Source of the DNA: Bordetella parapertussis
GTDB lineage: Bacteria; Pseudomonadota; Gammaproteobacteria; Burkholderiales; SG8-41
Length of the DNA: 53,793 nucleotides
Direction: 5' to 3'
NCBI GenBank assembly: GCA_945901405.1
Contig: CAMDLH010000021.1
Coordinates: forward strand, 1 to 53,793
This document shows, piece by piece, positions 33,210 through 41,642 of the stretch. Made by a program: the position numbers and the translations under genes. Numbering within the stretch: position 1 is the stretch's first letter; every line of letters starts with the position of its first letter. The notes below the pieces were generated by a model. The model was not told the origin of the DNA, did no database searches, and saw only the letters and a program-made list of their open reading frames with translations.

Positions 33210-33697
33210 GCAAGGTCTCCATCCGGCGCAGAGCGCAATCGCCCCGCGTAAATCCCCAGACTCGATCCCTCGATAATCACCGCGCCCACCGCCTTGGCGT
33301 AGTACTCGGCAGGCCCCACGCCGCCGATGATGGAATAAGCGTAACCCTGCGCCTTCTGTGCATGCAGCACCGAGAGCAACAGCGCGCGGCCGATGCCGTG
33401 TCCGCGCTCCGTCTCCGCCACTGCCGTTGGCCCGAAAAAATTTCTGCACGTCGCGTCAAAACACGCAAAGCCGACTATCGACTGTTCGCGCCGAGCGATA
33501 AAGCACGTCACGGGCGTGCGAAAGAACGCCGTTTCAACCTCGGTTGCCCACGCGGGGAATGCGCCGCCCACCCACGCCAGCGCGGCGGGCTTGTCCAGGC
33601 TTAGCGCGCGGCGTATCGCAACACCCCGGCGCGCCGCGGCGTCGAGCGCCGGTTCGAGCATCGGCAGGTCGTAGAGCTTTACCAGCATGTCCGGCAT
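33206..33697 (-). CDS. GNAT-family N-acetyltransferase
   Basis: This 163-residue GNAT protein has the acetyl-CoA pyrophosphate loop in VAETERGHGIGRALLLSVL (about residues 92-110), preceded by the strand FACFDATCRNFFGPTAV and followed by YAYSIIGGVGPAEYYAKAVGA. The substrate is unknown. It is the first gene of a two-gene unit with the DUF2970 gene. It starts at 33697 and is divergent from the J-domain gene. Confidence 0.85.
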   Translation of the reverse strand: MPDMLVKLYDLPMLEPALDAAARRGVAIRRALSLDKPAALAWVGGAFPAWATEVETAFFRTPVTCFIARREQSIVGFACFDATCRNFFGPTAVAETERGHGIGRALLLSVLHAQKAQGYAYSIIGGVGPAEYYAKAVGAVIIEGSSLGIYAGRLRSAPDGDLA

Positions 33698-33763
33698 GGT
33701 GGTGTGTCCTTACTCCGGTTGTCCAATAGGGATGGAGATGGTGAATACATCACAATTGTCAAA

Positions 33764-33793
33764 TAAAAATCGTTTAAAAACAATAGATTATGA
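33764..33793 (+). repeat. AT-rich dispersed motif, copy 6
   Basis: TAAAAATCGTTTAAAAACAA followed by TAGATTATGA. It lies in the gap between divergent genes (GNAT start 33697 and J-domain start 33922), 67 bp from one start and 129 bp from the other. Confidence 0.75.
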
Positions 33794-33921
33794 AATATAA
33801 CATGCGTGAGATTTGCATTCCAATGTCAAATTTTCTTGAATATTCAACGGGCAAGCGAATGTTCGCGCATATTGCTTGCGACATGTCGTTTTGGTGTGGC
33901 GCCATCAAAGGAGAAATAATA

Positions 33922-34518
33922 GTGGCAGACAGAACGCTGTACGACATTTTAGAAGTGAGTTCCACCGCGTCTCAGGAATCCATACGCGCGGCGTATGAGC
34001 GGTTGTCGGAGAAATACCAGGGGTTGGTTGATCGTGGCGGCGATGCCGATGCGCGCGTCCATCTTGATGCGGTCAAACAGGCTTTTTTCACGCTCGCTAA
34101 CGAGGAAAAACGCTCGCAATACGACAAGCGCTTCGAGGCGCGCGCCAGCAGTGGCCTGCGCAACGTCGAAGTGGTCGAGACGTTCTGGACGTTGCCCAAA
34201 CTCATCGTGATTGGATTGCTGGTGCTGGGCAGCGGCGCGGTCTACTACAAGTATCAGAGAGACCAGGCGCGCATCGAAGCTGAAAAAGTCATCGCTGAAA
34301 CCAAGGCCAAGCAGGCGGCGGAAGTCGCCAAGGCCGAGGCGGAAAAAGAAGCGTTTGCGTTGCAACGTCAGCGTGAATCCCAGTCGGACGAAATGCGGCA
34401 ACGCCGCGAGCGCGAAGCGGCGCTGCGTCAGTACAGCTACGATAACCGCATTGAATCGCGCGGCAATCAGGCTCAATCGTCGCAGCAACAGCGCGACGCG
34501 CAGCGTGCAGAGCAGTAA
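33922..34518 (+). CDS. J-domain-like membrane protein without HPD, cut short by a stop codon
   Basis: The 198-residue protein starts at GTG 33922 (GGAG upstream). Residues 5-72 follow the DnaJ J-domain layout (TLYDILEVSSTASQESIRAAYERLSEKYQ ... AFFTLANEEKRSQYDKRF), but the loop between helices II and III reads GLVDRGGDADA and lacks the HPD tripeptide needed to stimulate Hsp70. A membrane segment covers 93-110, followed by a long charged coiled coil. After the TAA at 34516-34518 the same frame continues with clearly related coiled-coil codons (RRYEEQRASSAAQQQLARDK) up to a TGA at 34632. A single CAA-to-TAA change would explain this. Confidence 0.8.
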   Translation: MADRTLYDILEVSSTASQESIRAAYERLSEKYQGLVDRGGDADARVHLDAVKQAFFTLANEEKRSQYDKRFEARASSGLRNVEVVETFWTLPKLIVIGLLVLGSGAVYYKYQRDQARIEAEKVIAETKAKQAAEVAKAEAEKEAFALQRQRESQSDEMRQRREREAALRQYSYDNRIESRGNQAQSSQQQRDAQRAEQ

Positions 34519-34632
34519 CGGCGCTACGAGGAGCAACGCGCTTCCTCGGCGGCGCAGCAGCAACTCGCGCGCGACAAGGCCGAGCTTTGCCGCATGGAGC
34601 GCGAGCGTTATGGCCGGTCTATTTCGTGTTGA
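34519..34632 (+). pseudogene. Cut-off C-terminal part of the J-domain protein
   Basis: These 37 codons follow the in-frame TAA at 34516-34518. They encode a coiled-coil-like sequence (RRYEEQRASSAAQQQLARDK, then AELCRMERERYGRSISC), with the same Gln/Arg/Glu-rich composition as the preceding coil (QQQRDAQRAEQ). The next TGA is at 34630-34632. The DUF4124 gene begins 26 bp further on. Confidence 0.7.
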
Positions 34633-34657
34633 TCCTACCCGCGATCAGGAGCAAATC

Positions 34658-35068
34658 ATGAGCCGCTTCACGGCCGTGGCGCTGATTTTGTTGGGCGGCG
34701 CGATTCAGGTGGCTGATGCGGCCGAGGATCGCAAGGCTTACAAGCATGTCGATAAAGACGGCAAGATCACCTATTCGCAAACGCCGCCGGTTGATGGCAA
34801 GGCCGCGGCCAAGGTGAGCATCGCGCCGGCCCACGCCGGACGCGGCGGTGATACGCGGAGCTATTCGCATTACGACGATCCGCGCATACACACGCCGCGC
34901 GGCGCGCATCGCCCGCCCGTGGCCGCGGTGGGGCGCAAGCCCACGCCGGAAGAGCAGCGCATGGCCGATCTCAAGGCCGAATGCGAACGCAATCGCGGGT
35001 CGGATCGCAACGATCCGGAAGCGCTGCGCGCGCTTGATTCGACCAAGATTCCGCGACGCCGCTACTGA
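34658..35068 (+). CDS. DUF4124-domain secreted protein
   Basis: The 136-residue protein has a signal peptide (cleavage near VADAAED) and the DUF4124 motif AYKHVDKDGKITYSQTPPVDGKAA (about residues 25-48), which is a short beta-rich domain found in many proteobacterial periplasmic proteins. The rest is low-complexity and basic, ending KPTPEEQRMADLKAECERNRG. AGGAG precedes the ATG at 34658. It is probably co-transcribed with the J-domain gene. Function unknown. Confidence 0.82.
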   Translation: MSRFTAVALILLGGAIQVADAAEDRKAYKHVDKDGKITYSQTPPVDGKAAAKVSIAPAHAGRGGDTRSYSHYDDPRIHTPRGAHRPPVAAVGRKPTPEEQRMADLKAECERNRGSDRNDPEALRALDSTKIPRRRY

Positions 35069-35095
35069 TAACCAATTCCCGCCGGCGGGGCGGCG

Positions 35096-36031
35096 CTATT
35101 TTGCGCCGGCGCGGGCGCGCGCATCCATTGCCGCAATACGCTTGGTGTCTTCCGCCGCCTCTTTCAATAGCCAGTCGCGAAAGGCCGCGATTTTTGGCAA
35201 CTCGGCCGTCGATTTCGGGCATACGATCCAAAAAGCATACGGTGCATCAAATGCTTGTGTGAAAGGCCGCACGAGGCGCCCGGAGATCAGGTCCCATGAC
35301 GCCAGCGCCGTGCGCGCGAGTGCAATGCCCTGGCCATCGACGGCGGCATCGATCGCCATGCTGGCCTGGTTGAACACCATTCCGCGCGTGGCGTCGACGC
35401 CGTTGATGTCCGCCCGCGCCAGCCAGTTCGCCCAGTCGTCCGTACCATTGGCATGAAGTAGAGTGTGACTCTTGATGTCACGCAGCGAGCGCAGCGCGCC
35501 ACGCCCCTTCGTCAATTTCGGACTGCACACCGGGAAGAGTTGTTCCGTGCACAGACGCGTCACGTGCAGTCCCGGCCAATGCCCGTTGCCGTGGCGTATG
35601 GCCAGATCGATATCCTCGCGCGCGAAATCGATGTGCTGCATCGACGCGCTGATGCGCAAATCGATGCCGGGGTGCGCCTCGGAGAAGCGCCTTAACCTGT
35701 GCACCAGCCACTTGGCCGCGAAGTTGGGCGAGGTGGTGACGGTCAACGTGCCGGATTTTTCACGCTGCAACAGGCGCTCGGTGCCCATCGCAAGGCGGTC
35801 AAAGGCGTCGCGCACCACTTCCAGATAAGCGCGCCCGGTATCGGTGAGCGCCAGCCGCTGGCGTTCGCGCAGAAACAGCCGCACGCCCAATTCATCTTCA
35901 AGCCCCTTGACCTGCTGGCTCACCGCGCCCTGCGTCACGCAAAGCTCCTGCGCCGCCTTGGTGAAGCTCTCGTGGCGAGCGCTGGCCTCGAAGGCCTTGA
36001 GTGCATTGAGGGAAGGAAGGCGTTGCCGCAT
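35096..36031 (-). CDS. LysR-family regulator, GcvA-like
   Basis: The 311-residue protein has an N-terminal winged HTH (SLNALKAFEASARHESFTKAAQELCVTQGAVSQQVKGLEDELGVRLF, residues 7-53) of the GcvA/AmpR branch, and a substrate-binding domain (TVTTSPNFAAKWLVHRLRRFSEAHPGIDLRISAS). Its target and inducer are unknown. It is convergent with the DUF4124 gene and faces the unassigned region 36032-36348. Confidence 0.9.
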   Translation of the reverse strand: MRQRLPSLNALKAFEASARHESFTKAAQELCVTQGAVSQQVKGLEDELGVRLFLRERQRLALTDTGRAYLEVVRDAFDRLAMGTERLLQREKSGTLTVTTSPNFAAKWLVHRLRRFSEAHPGIDLRISASMQHIDFAREDIDLAIRHGNGHWPGLHVTRLCTEQLFPVCSPKLTKGRGALRSLRDIKSHTLLHANGTDDWANWLARADINGVDATRGMVFNQASMAIDAAVDGQGIALARTALASWDLISGRLVRPFTQAFDAPYAFWIVCPKSTAELPKIAAFRDWLLKEAAEDTKRIAAMDARARAGAK

Positions 36032-36348
36032 CGCTTAGATTATTAGAAAAACTATGCCCAGGGAGAGAAATGATGCTTTGCGGGCGTGGTCAGTATGCCT
36101 GACTATTCGCTGCAATAGTAGGCGCCGATGAATTGCAAGACCATCAAATTAACTATGGATAGTTCATCTCGCGCCGATTGCTTTCTCCCCGGTAACGGGG
36201 GGATTATTGCTCATACGGAGACTTTACACGCGTTATTGCCCCGCGGCTTATTGCCGCGATCCCAAACAGAAGCGCTTTTTTCCGCACAAGCAGCCAATCC
36301 CATCATGGATTCCGTGCTGGGGCCGTAATCACAAAAAAGGATGACTAC
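36032..36348. other. Intergenic region upstream of the phosphotransferase gene
   Basis: This 317-bp stretch is more AT-rich than the genes nearby. A 66-codon open frame at 36128-36328 starts without a good ribosome-binding site and resembles nothing I know. It could hold the promoters of the LysR gene and of the gene at 36349. There is no clear terminator or repeat. Confidence 0.35.
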
Positions 36349-37284
36349 ATGAGCATGCTCCAAGAGTACTACCTGCAACCCCATGCGCCCGACCCCGTAC
36401 TGCCAGAGGCCGAGGTGCTGCGCTGCGTGCGCCGTTTCGTGCCCACCGCAAAAGCCCTGACGCGCGTTGATGAATCAGGCGGTGAGGCGCGGACCTACAC
36501 CGTGGATGAGGTCATCGTGCTCAAGGTGCAGCGGCCACAACAAGTACGCGTCGGTACCAGCTTGGCCCGTGAAGTGTTTTTTCTCAACCAACTGGCGGCG
36601 GCAGCGCCCGAACTGCCCGTGCCGCGCGTCCTCGGCTACAACCGCGAGACTAATTTATTGGAGTACAACATCCAGACCCGGATGCCGGGGGTGGCCTACG
36701 CCGACGCCACTCTTACGCCCGCAGCGCGGCACGACGTCATCTTCGGCTTGGGGCGGTTACTGCGCCGCCTCCATGCCATCCCGCAGCAGCCATTTCACGA
36801 TAGCGCTCACTTCCCCGCCGACCGCAGCCCAGCCGACTTCAAGAGGCGCCTGTCCGAATACTTCGACGTAGTAGCGAGGCGACTTGAAGAGCGCGGGCGG
36901 GCGTGGCCGCTGGAGATTGCATTTGAAACCGTGCGAGAACGCACATTGGCGGCCCTGCCGCAATCGCAAGAGTTTCGGGCTTTGCATTCCAACCCCGGTC
37001 CGCCGCATACCTTTGTTGAGCGGAACACCGGGCGCTTCCAGGGCCTGATTGATTTTGGCGACGCTTACATCAGTCATCCTGCCCTGGATGTATGGCGCTG
37101 GCGCTGGCCCACTGAACGTGCCGCCGCGCTGGCCGGCTACACCGCCGACACGCCCGTGAGCGATGACTTCATGCGGACGTGGAAAGCCGTCACGGTTGCC
37201 GCCTCCGCCATCCTCGTGGCATTTTTCCCGGAGCGTGAGGACGAAGCGGCCAGGGATTTGCGGCAGGCCTTGGGTGATTTGTGA
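36349..37284 (+). CDS. Aminoglycoside phosphotransferase-like (APH) protein with altered catalytic motif
   Basis: This 311-residue protein has the APH/choline-kinase-type fold: an N-lobe with VIVLKVQRPQQ (the ATP-contacting Lys) and EVFFLNQLAA, and a C-lobe with LGRLLRRLHAIP and the metal motif IDFGDAYISHPALD (about residues 230-243). The catalytic loop reads HSNPGPPHTFV where the family has H-x-D-x5-N, so the catalytic Asp is Asn and the Asn is His. A kinase activity is therefore in doubt. It overlaps the next gene by 4 bp if that gene starts at 37281. Confidence 0.82.
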   Translation: MSMLQEYYLQPHAPDPVLPEAEVLRCVRRFVPTAKALTRVDESGGEARTYTVDEVIVLKVQRPQQVRVGTSLAREVFFLNQLAAAAPELPVPRVLGYNRETNLLEYNIQTRMPGVAYADATLTPAARHDVIFGLGRLLRRLHAIPQQPFHDSAHFPADRSPADFKRRLSEYFDVVARRLEERGRAWPLEIAFETVRERTLAALPQSQEFRALHSNPGPPHTFVERNTGRFQGLIDFGDAYISHPALDVWRWRWPTERAAALAGYTADTPVSDDFMRTWKAVTVAASAILVAFFPEREDEAARDLRQALGDL

Positions 37285-37304
37285 TCAAAATGGCAGGAAC
37301 AGCC

Positions 37305-37871
37305 ATGACAGAAAAAATAAATTTCGACAACGAAAACACAGGTAGCCTGCCGGCGGGGTGGAACGCCGGCGTCACCGGCGCAGGCTCGCATCAATGGACG
37401 GTGCAGGCCGACGCCACCGCCCCCAGTAAGCCCAACGTGCTTAAACAATCGGGCAGTGGCGCGTTTCCGTGGTGTGTAAAACCGGAAGTGTCGATTACCG
37501 ATGGCGCGGTCGAGGTCAAATTCAAAGCGGTCTCCGGCAACAAGGATCAGGCCGGCGGCGTGTTGTGGCGCGTGAAGGATGGCGACAACTATTACGTTGC
37601 GCGCGCCAATGCGCTGGAGGACAACGTGTCACTTTATTACACCGAGAACGGCCGCCGTAACACCTTGAAGTATGTCGACGCGCCGGTGCCACGCAATACG
37701 TGGCACACGTTGCGCGTGGAGTTCTCCGGAAAAAAAATCCGTGTGATTTTTAACGGCAAGACCTACATCGAAATGGACGACGATCACATCGCCGGCGCGG
37801 GCGCGGTAGGTGTGTGGACCAAGGCAGACAGCGTCACGTTGTTCGACGATTTCACGTACAGCGCCGCGTGA
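37305..37871 (+). CDS. DUF1080/laminin-G-like beta-sandwich protein
   Basis: The protein (188 residues from 37305; 196 from an alternative GTG at 37281 that overlaps the previous stop) is all-beta: INFDNENTGSLPAGWNAGV, DGAVEVKFKAVSGNKDQAGGVLWRVKDGDNYYVARAN, NTWHTLRVEFSGKKIRVIFNGKTYIEMDDDHI, GAVGVWTKADSVTLFDDF. This is the concanavalin-like fold of DUF1080 carbohydrate-related domains. There is no signal peptide. AGGA lies six bases before ATG 37305. It is tightly packed with the gene before it and the ABC exporter after it. Confidence 0.78.
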   Translation: MTEKINFDNENTGSLPAGWNAGVTGAGSHQWTVQADATAPSKPNVLKQSGSGAFPWCVKPEVSITDGAVEVKFKAVSGNKDQAGGVLWRVKDGDNYYVARANALEDNVSLYYTENGRRNTLKYVDAPVPRNTWHTLRVEFSGKKIRVIFNGKTYIEMDDDHIAGAGAVGVWTKADSVTLFDDFTYSAA

Positions 37872-37884
37872 TAGCCTTGGTAGC

Positions 37885-39711
37885 GTGAACTATCTCTGGA
37901 AACTGCGCGCGTATTTCCGCCAGGTCGCGGGCCAGCTTGTTATCGGCTCGCTGGCTGGCATCGTCATGAACACGGCGGTGATCCTGCCGGCCATACTGCT
38001 GGGTAATGCGATCGACAAGGCGCTTGCGCTGGAGCGCGGCACGGCCACGGCGGAGGACGTTACTTTCGCGGCGCTGCTGCTGATAGCAGGTACGCTGTTG
38101 ACGGAGGGGCCGCGCGTATTAAAGCGCTGGTGGCTGATTACCGCCAACGTGCGCATGCGCGCCAACCTGCGCGCGGATGCGTTGCGCGGTGCGCTGTCGC
38201 GGCCGCTTGCCGATCTGCACAAGACTTCTATCGGCGACCAGATGGCGCGCATCGTCGGCGATGTTGACGTGCTCGGAGTCGGCCTGCGCGAATTCACCAT
38301 CGAGACCTGGGACACTGTTCTGTTTTCGCTTTCATTCGTGGTGGCGATGCTGGTCATCGACGCCAGGTTGACGCTGATGGCGCTGGCGCCGGCGCCGATT
38401 GCAATGTTCATCGCTCACGCCTCGGGCCGCTGGGTGGCGGCACGCACGACGCGCGCGCGCGAGGCGAATGCCGCGCTGACCGCGAACATTCAGGAGCTGC
38501 TGTCCGGCTTTCGTGTGCTGCGTTTCTTCGGCCGGGGAACCGCCGCGACGGGCTTGATCGAGACCTACTCGCGCACGTACGCCGAACGCAATCTCGCCGC
38601 GGCACGCCTGCGCCTGGGCCTGCCGCCGCTCTACAGCACGCTGATGATGTCGGGCATTTTGTTGGTGATCTGGCAGGGCGGCGAGCGCGTGGTCAGCGGC
38701 GCGATGAGTGTCGGCGCCTTTGTTGGATATCTTGCGCTGTTCATCCGCTTCGTCGAACGCGGCTTTCGTATTCCGCAGATGATGAACTCCATTCAGAGCG
38801 GCGGGGCGGCTTACGCGCGGTTGGAACCGATGCTGGCGCCGGCATTAACCGTGGCGGGCGAGCCTCCATTTGCATCGTTCAAACACGGCCATATCGCGGG
38901 TATCGGGCAAGTACAAGTGGCCGACAGGCACGACTGTCCTGGTGCACTGGGCGTCGCGCTGAGCAACGTCACATTTATCTACCCCGGTGCGACACAGCCG
39001 GCGCTCGCCGATCTGTCGCTTAAGATTGCGCCGGGCGCTTTGGTGGCGATGACCGGTGCGGTGGGGTCGGGCAAGAGCGCACTGGCGCGTGCGCTGCTGG
39101 GCGTTTATCCCATCGCGTCGGGCACGGTGTCATTCTCGACGGATGGCAACATCGGATACCTGCCGCAGGACGCGCATCTCTTCTCGGGCTCGGTGCGCGA
39201 TAACGTTCAAATGGCGAGACAGGCCGGTGACGCGCAGTTTATTGCGCGGGCCGTGCGTATCGCCGCGCTTGACACAGACGTCGCCGGATTTCCGAATGGC
39301 CTGGACACACCAGTTGGCGAGCTTGGCGTGCGCATTTCCGGCGGCCAGCGGCAACGTCTGGGCCTCGCGCGCGCGATCGCGGCCTGCGCCCCGCACACGC
39401 CCGGCCTGCTGGTGTTGGACGATCCGTTTTCCGCGGTCGATGTAGAGACGGAGGCGCGCATCGTCGCCGCACTGCGCGAGGCTTTTGGAGCGCAACAACC
39501 CGCGAAGGTACGCGCAACCATACTGTTGTGTTCGCAGCGCCTTGCGGCCTTTCCGCAAGCCGATCACGTGGTGGTGCTCGACCACGGCCGGATAGCGGAG
39601 CAAGGCACGCATGATGCGTTGATGGCGCGCGAAGGCCTGTACGCGCGCATTTACCGGGCGCAGGTGCAAAGTGCGCGTGGTGGCTCGCCTTTACCGAGGG
39701 ACACGGCATGA
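37885..39711 (+). CDS. ABC exporter half-transporter A (degenerate-site subunit)
   Basis: The 608-residue protein has a six-helix membrane domain (about residues 20-330) and a nucleotide-binding domain with Walker A GAVGSGKSALARALLG (about 390), Q-loop YLPQDAHLFSG, signature ISGGQRQRLGLARA (about 482) and Walker B LLVLDDPFSAVD (about 508). The catalytic Glu after Walker B is Asp, as in MdlA and other degenerate-site partners. The start GTG at 37885 begins MNYLWKLRAYFRQ. It overlaps the second half-transporter by 4 bp, so the two form a heterodimer. The exported substance is unknown. Confidence 0.9.
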   Translation: MNYLWKLRAYFRQVAGQLVIGSLAGIVMNTAVILPAILLGNAIDKALALERGTATAEDVTFAALLLIAGTLLTEGPRVLKRWWLITANVRMRANLRADALRGALSRPLADLHKTSIGDQMARIVGDVDVLGVGLREFTIETWDTVLFSLSFVVAMLVIDARLTLMALAPAPIAMFIAHASGRWVAARTTRAREANAALTANIQELLSGFRVLRFFGRGTAATGLIETYSRTYAERNLAAARLRLGLPPLYSTLMMSGILLVIWQGGERVVSGAMSVGAFVGYLALFIRFVERGFRIPQMMNSIQSGGAAYARLEPMLAPALTVAGEPPFASFKHGHIAGIGQVQVADRHDCPGALGVALSNVTFIYPGATQPALADLSLKIAPGALVAMTGAVGSGKSALARALLGVYPIASGTVSFSTDGNIGYLPQDAHLFSGSVRDNVQMARQAGDAQFIARAVRIAALDTDVAGFPNGLDTPVGELGVRISGGQRQRLGLARAIAACAPHTPGLLVLDDPFSAVDVETEARIVAALREAFGAQQPAKVRATILLCSQRLAAFPQADHVVVLDHGRIAEQGTHDALMAREGLYARIYRAQVQSARGGSPLPRDTA

Positions 39712-41516
39712 GCGCCGCGGCCATGGCTGCGCCCACTGCGCGCGCGCCCTTTGTGCGTCAACTCGCCGGCCTGTTGCGCGCCCGGCGGCGCAACCTTATG
39801 TTCATCGCACTGCTGGTGCTGGCGGGCGCGCTGTTTGAGTTGCTGCCCCCGGTGCTCATACGCTGGATCGTTGACGATCATCTGGCGGCGGGCAAACGCG
39901 AAGGCTTGCTCGCGCTGGGATTTTTTTACCTGGCGGCGATCACCCTGGGGCAGGGCCTCGCGTTCGTCTATGGCTACCTCGCGGCGTCGGTGGCGCAGGG
40001 CGTGCTCAGCGATCTGCGCGTGCGGCTGTTCGATCATTTGCAGCGCCTGCCGGCGAGCTATTTCGACCACACGCCGCTGGGGGATGCCATCAGCCGCTGC
40101 ACTGCTGACATTGACACGCTGGATACGATGTTCACCAGCGGCGTGGCAACTCTGGTGGCAAATCTGTTTCGCCTGCTGACCATCGCCGCGGCGATGGTTA
40201 TCTTGAGCCCCATGCTGGCGCTGGCGGCGGCGCTGATGTTGCCGCCGCTGGTTATGGTCACGCGCTACTTTCAGGTGCGCATACGCGAGGCGGAGCGCGC
40301 CAGCCGCAAGGCCGTGGGCGAAATGAATACCCACCTGCAGGAAACACTGCGCGGCGTCGAGGTCATCCAGGCGTTCAAACGCGAGGCAGGCTTTGTTGCG
40401 CGTTTTCGCCACGTGCTGGTGCGCGTGCTGCACGCGTCGAACCGCGCCACGATTTACGCGTCTTTCTATCCGCCGATGACCGCGCTGATGACCTACGGCG
40501 CCATCGCCTTTTTGTTATGGGCGGGCACGCGTGATGCCAGCGGGTTCTTCGGCGCGGCTGGCGTTTCCCTCGGCACGCTGGTTGCATTCGCGTTGCTGCT
40601 ACAACGGTTTTTCACGCCGCTGACCGCGTTGGGTGACGAGTGGCAGACGGTGCAAGGTGCGCTTTCCGGGGCGGAACGCGTGTTCGAGGTGTTGGCCGTG
40701 CCCGCCGATTTGCAGCCGCAGCCGTCGTCGCCACGGCCGCCGCAGCGGCAAGACGGCTTGGCACTTGAGAATGTCGTGTTCGGCTACGCGCCCGGCGCAC
40801 CAGTGTTGCATGGCGTAAGCCTGCGCGTCGCCCCCGGCGAACACGTGGCGCTGGTGGGGCGCACCGGCGCGGGCAAGACCAGCATGGTGCATCTGCTTGC
40901 CGGCCTGTATGAGCCATGGCAAGGCACGGTTCGTGTCGCGGGACAAAATCCTCGCACGCTGCCGGATGACGCGAAACGCCGCGCGTTCGGCATCGTGCCG
41001 CAATCGGCGCAGTTGTTCAGCGGCACGGTGCTGGAAAACATTACGCTCAACGATGCAAGCGTGGCGGAATCCGCCGTAATGGAGGCGGCGGCCATCAGCG
41101 GCGCGGACGCGTTCATCCGGTCACTGCCCAATGGCTACCGCACCGTGCTGCGCGGCGCGGGTGGCGGGGCAGGCGTGCGGTTGTCGGCCGGTCAGGAGCA
41201 GTTGCTAACGCTGACGCGTGCGCTGGTGTCGCAACCTTCGGTGCTGTTGTTCGACGAGGCGACATCGTTTTTGGATGGCGCCAGCGAAGCGGCGCTGCGG
41301 GAGGCGCTACGTTCCACCGTGCTCCATCGCGGCGCCGCAGTGCTGACCGTCGCACACCGGCTAGCAACGGCGCGGGAGGCGCACCGCGTCATCGTCATCG
41401 ATCATGGCCGCCTCGTTGAGGAGGGCGCGCCGGCTGATCTCATCGCACGCGGCGGACGCTTCGCGGCACTGCTGGAGTTGGAGGCGGCGGGCTGGGACTG
41501 GCACGCGGCAACCTGA
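39708..41516 (+). CDS. ABC exporter half-transporter B (catalytic-site subunit)
   Basis: This 602-residue partner of the preceding subunit has six membrane helices (about residues 20-310) and an NBD with Walker A GRTGAGKTSMVHLLAG (about 383), Q-loop GIVPQSAQLFSGTV, signature LSAGQEQLLTLTRA (one change from LSGGQ) and Walker B LLFDEATSFLD with the catalytic Glu intact. The pairing of a D and an E subunit matches the MdlAB/TmrAB type of asymmetric exporter. The start overlaps subunit A as ATGA. Confidence 0.9.
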   Translation: MSAAAMAAPTARAPFVRQLAGLLRARRRNLMFIALLVLAGALFELLPPVLIRWIVDDHLAAGKREGLLALGFFYLAAITLGQGLAFVYGYLAASVAQGVLSDLRVRLFDHLQRLPASYFDHTPLGDAISRCTADIDTLDTMFTSGVATLVANLFRLLTIAAAMVILSPMLALAAALMLPPLVMVTRYFQVRIREAERASRKAVGEMNTHLQETLRGVEVIQAFKREAGFVARFRHVLVRVLHASNRATIYASFYPPMTALMTYGAIAFLLWAGTRDASGFFGAAGVSLGTLVAFALLLQRFFTPLTALGDEWQTVQGALSGAERVFEVLAVPADLQPQPSSPRPPQRQDGLALENVVFGYAPGAPVLHGVSLRVAPGEHVALVGRTGAGKTSMVHLLAGLYEPWQGTVRVAGQNPRTLPDDAKRRAFGIVPQSAQLFSGTVLENITLNDASVAESAVMEAAAISGADAFIRSLPNGYRTVLRGAGGGAGVRLSAGQEQLLTLTRALVSQPSVLLFDEATSFLDGASEAALREALRSTVLHRGAAVLTVAHRLATAREAHRVIVIDHGRLVEEGAPADLIARGGRFAALLELEAAGWDWHAAT

Positions 41517-41642
41517 TGAACCGTGGGATGATTCGTGAACACGAAAGTGCAAAGAATGCCTCGCTTCCGTTATTTGGTGTAGTTTCCCGTTTGGGAATTG
41601 CGTAACGTATTCGCTTGATGTTTCACCATGGGATAACCCGAC

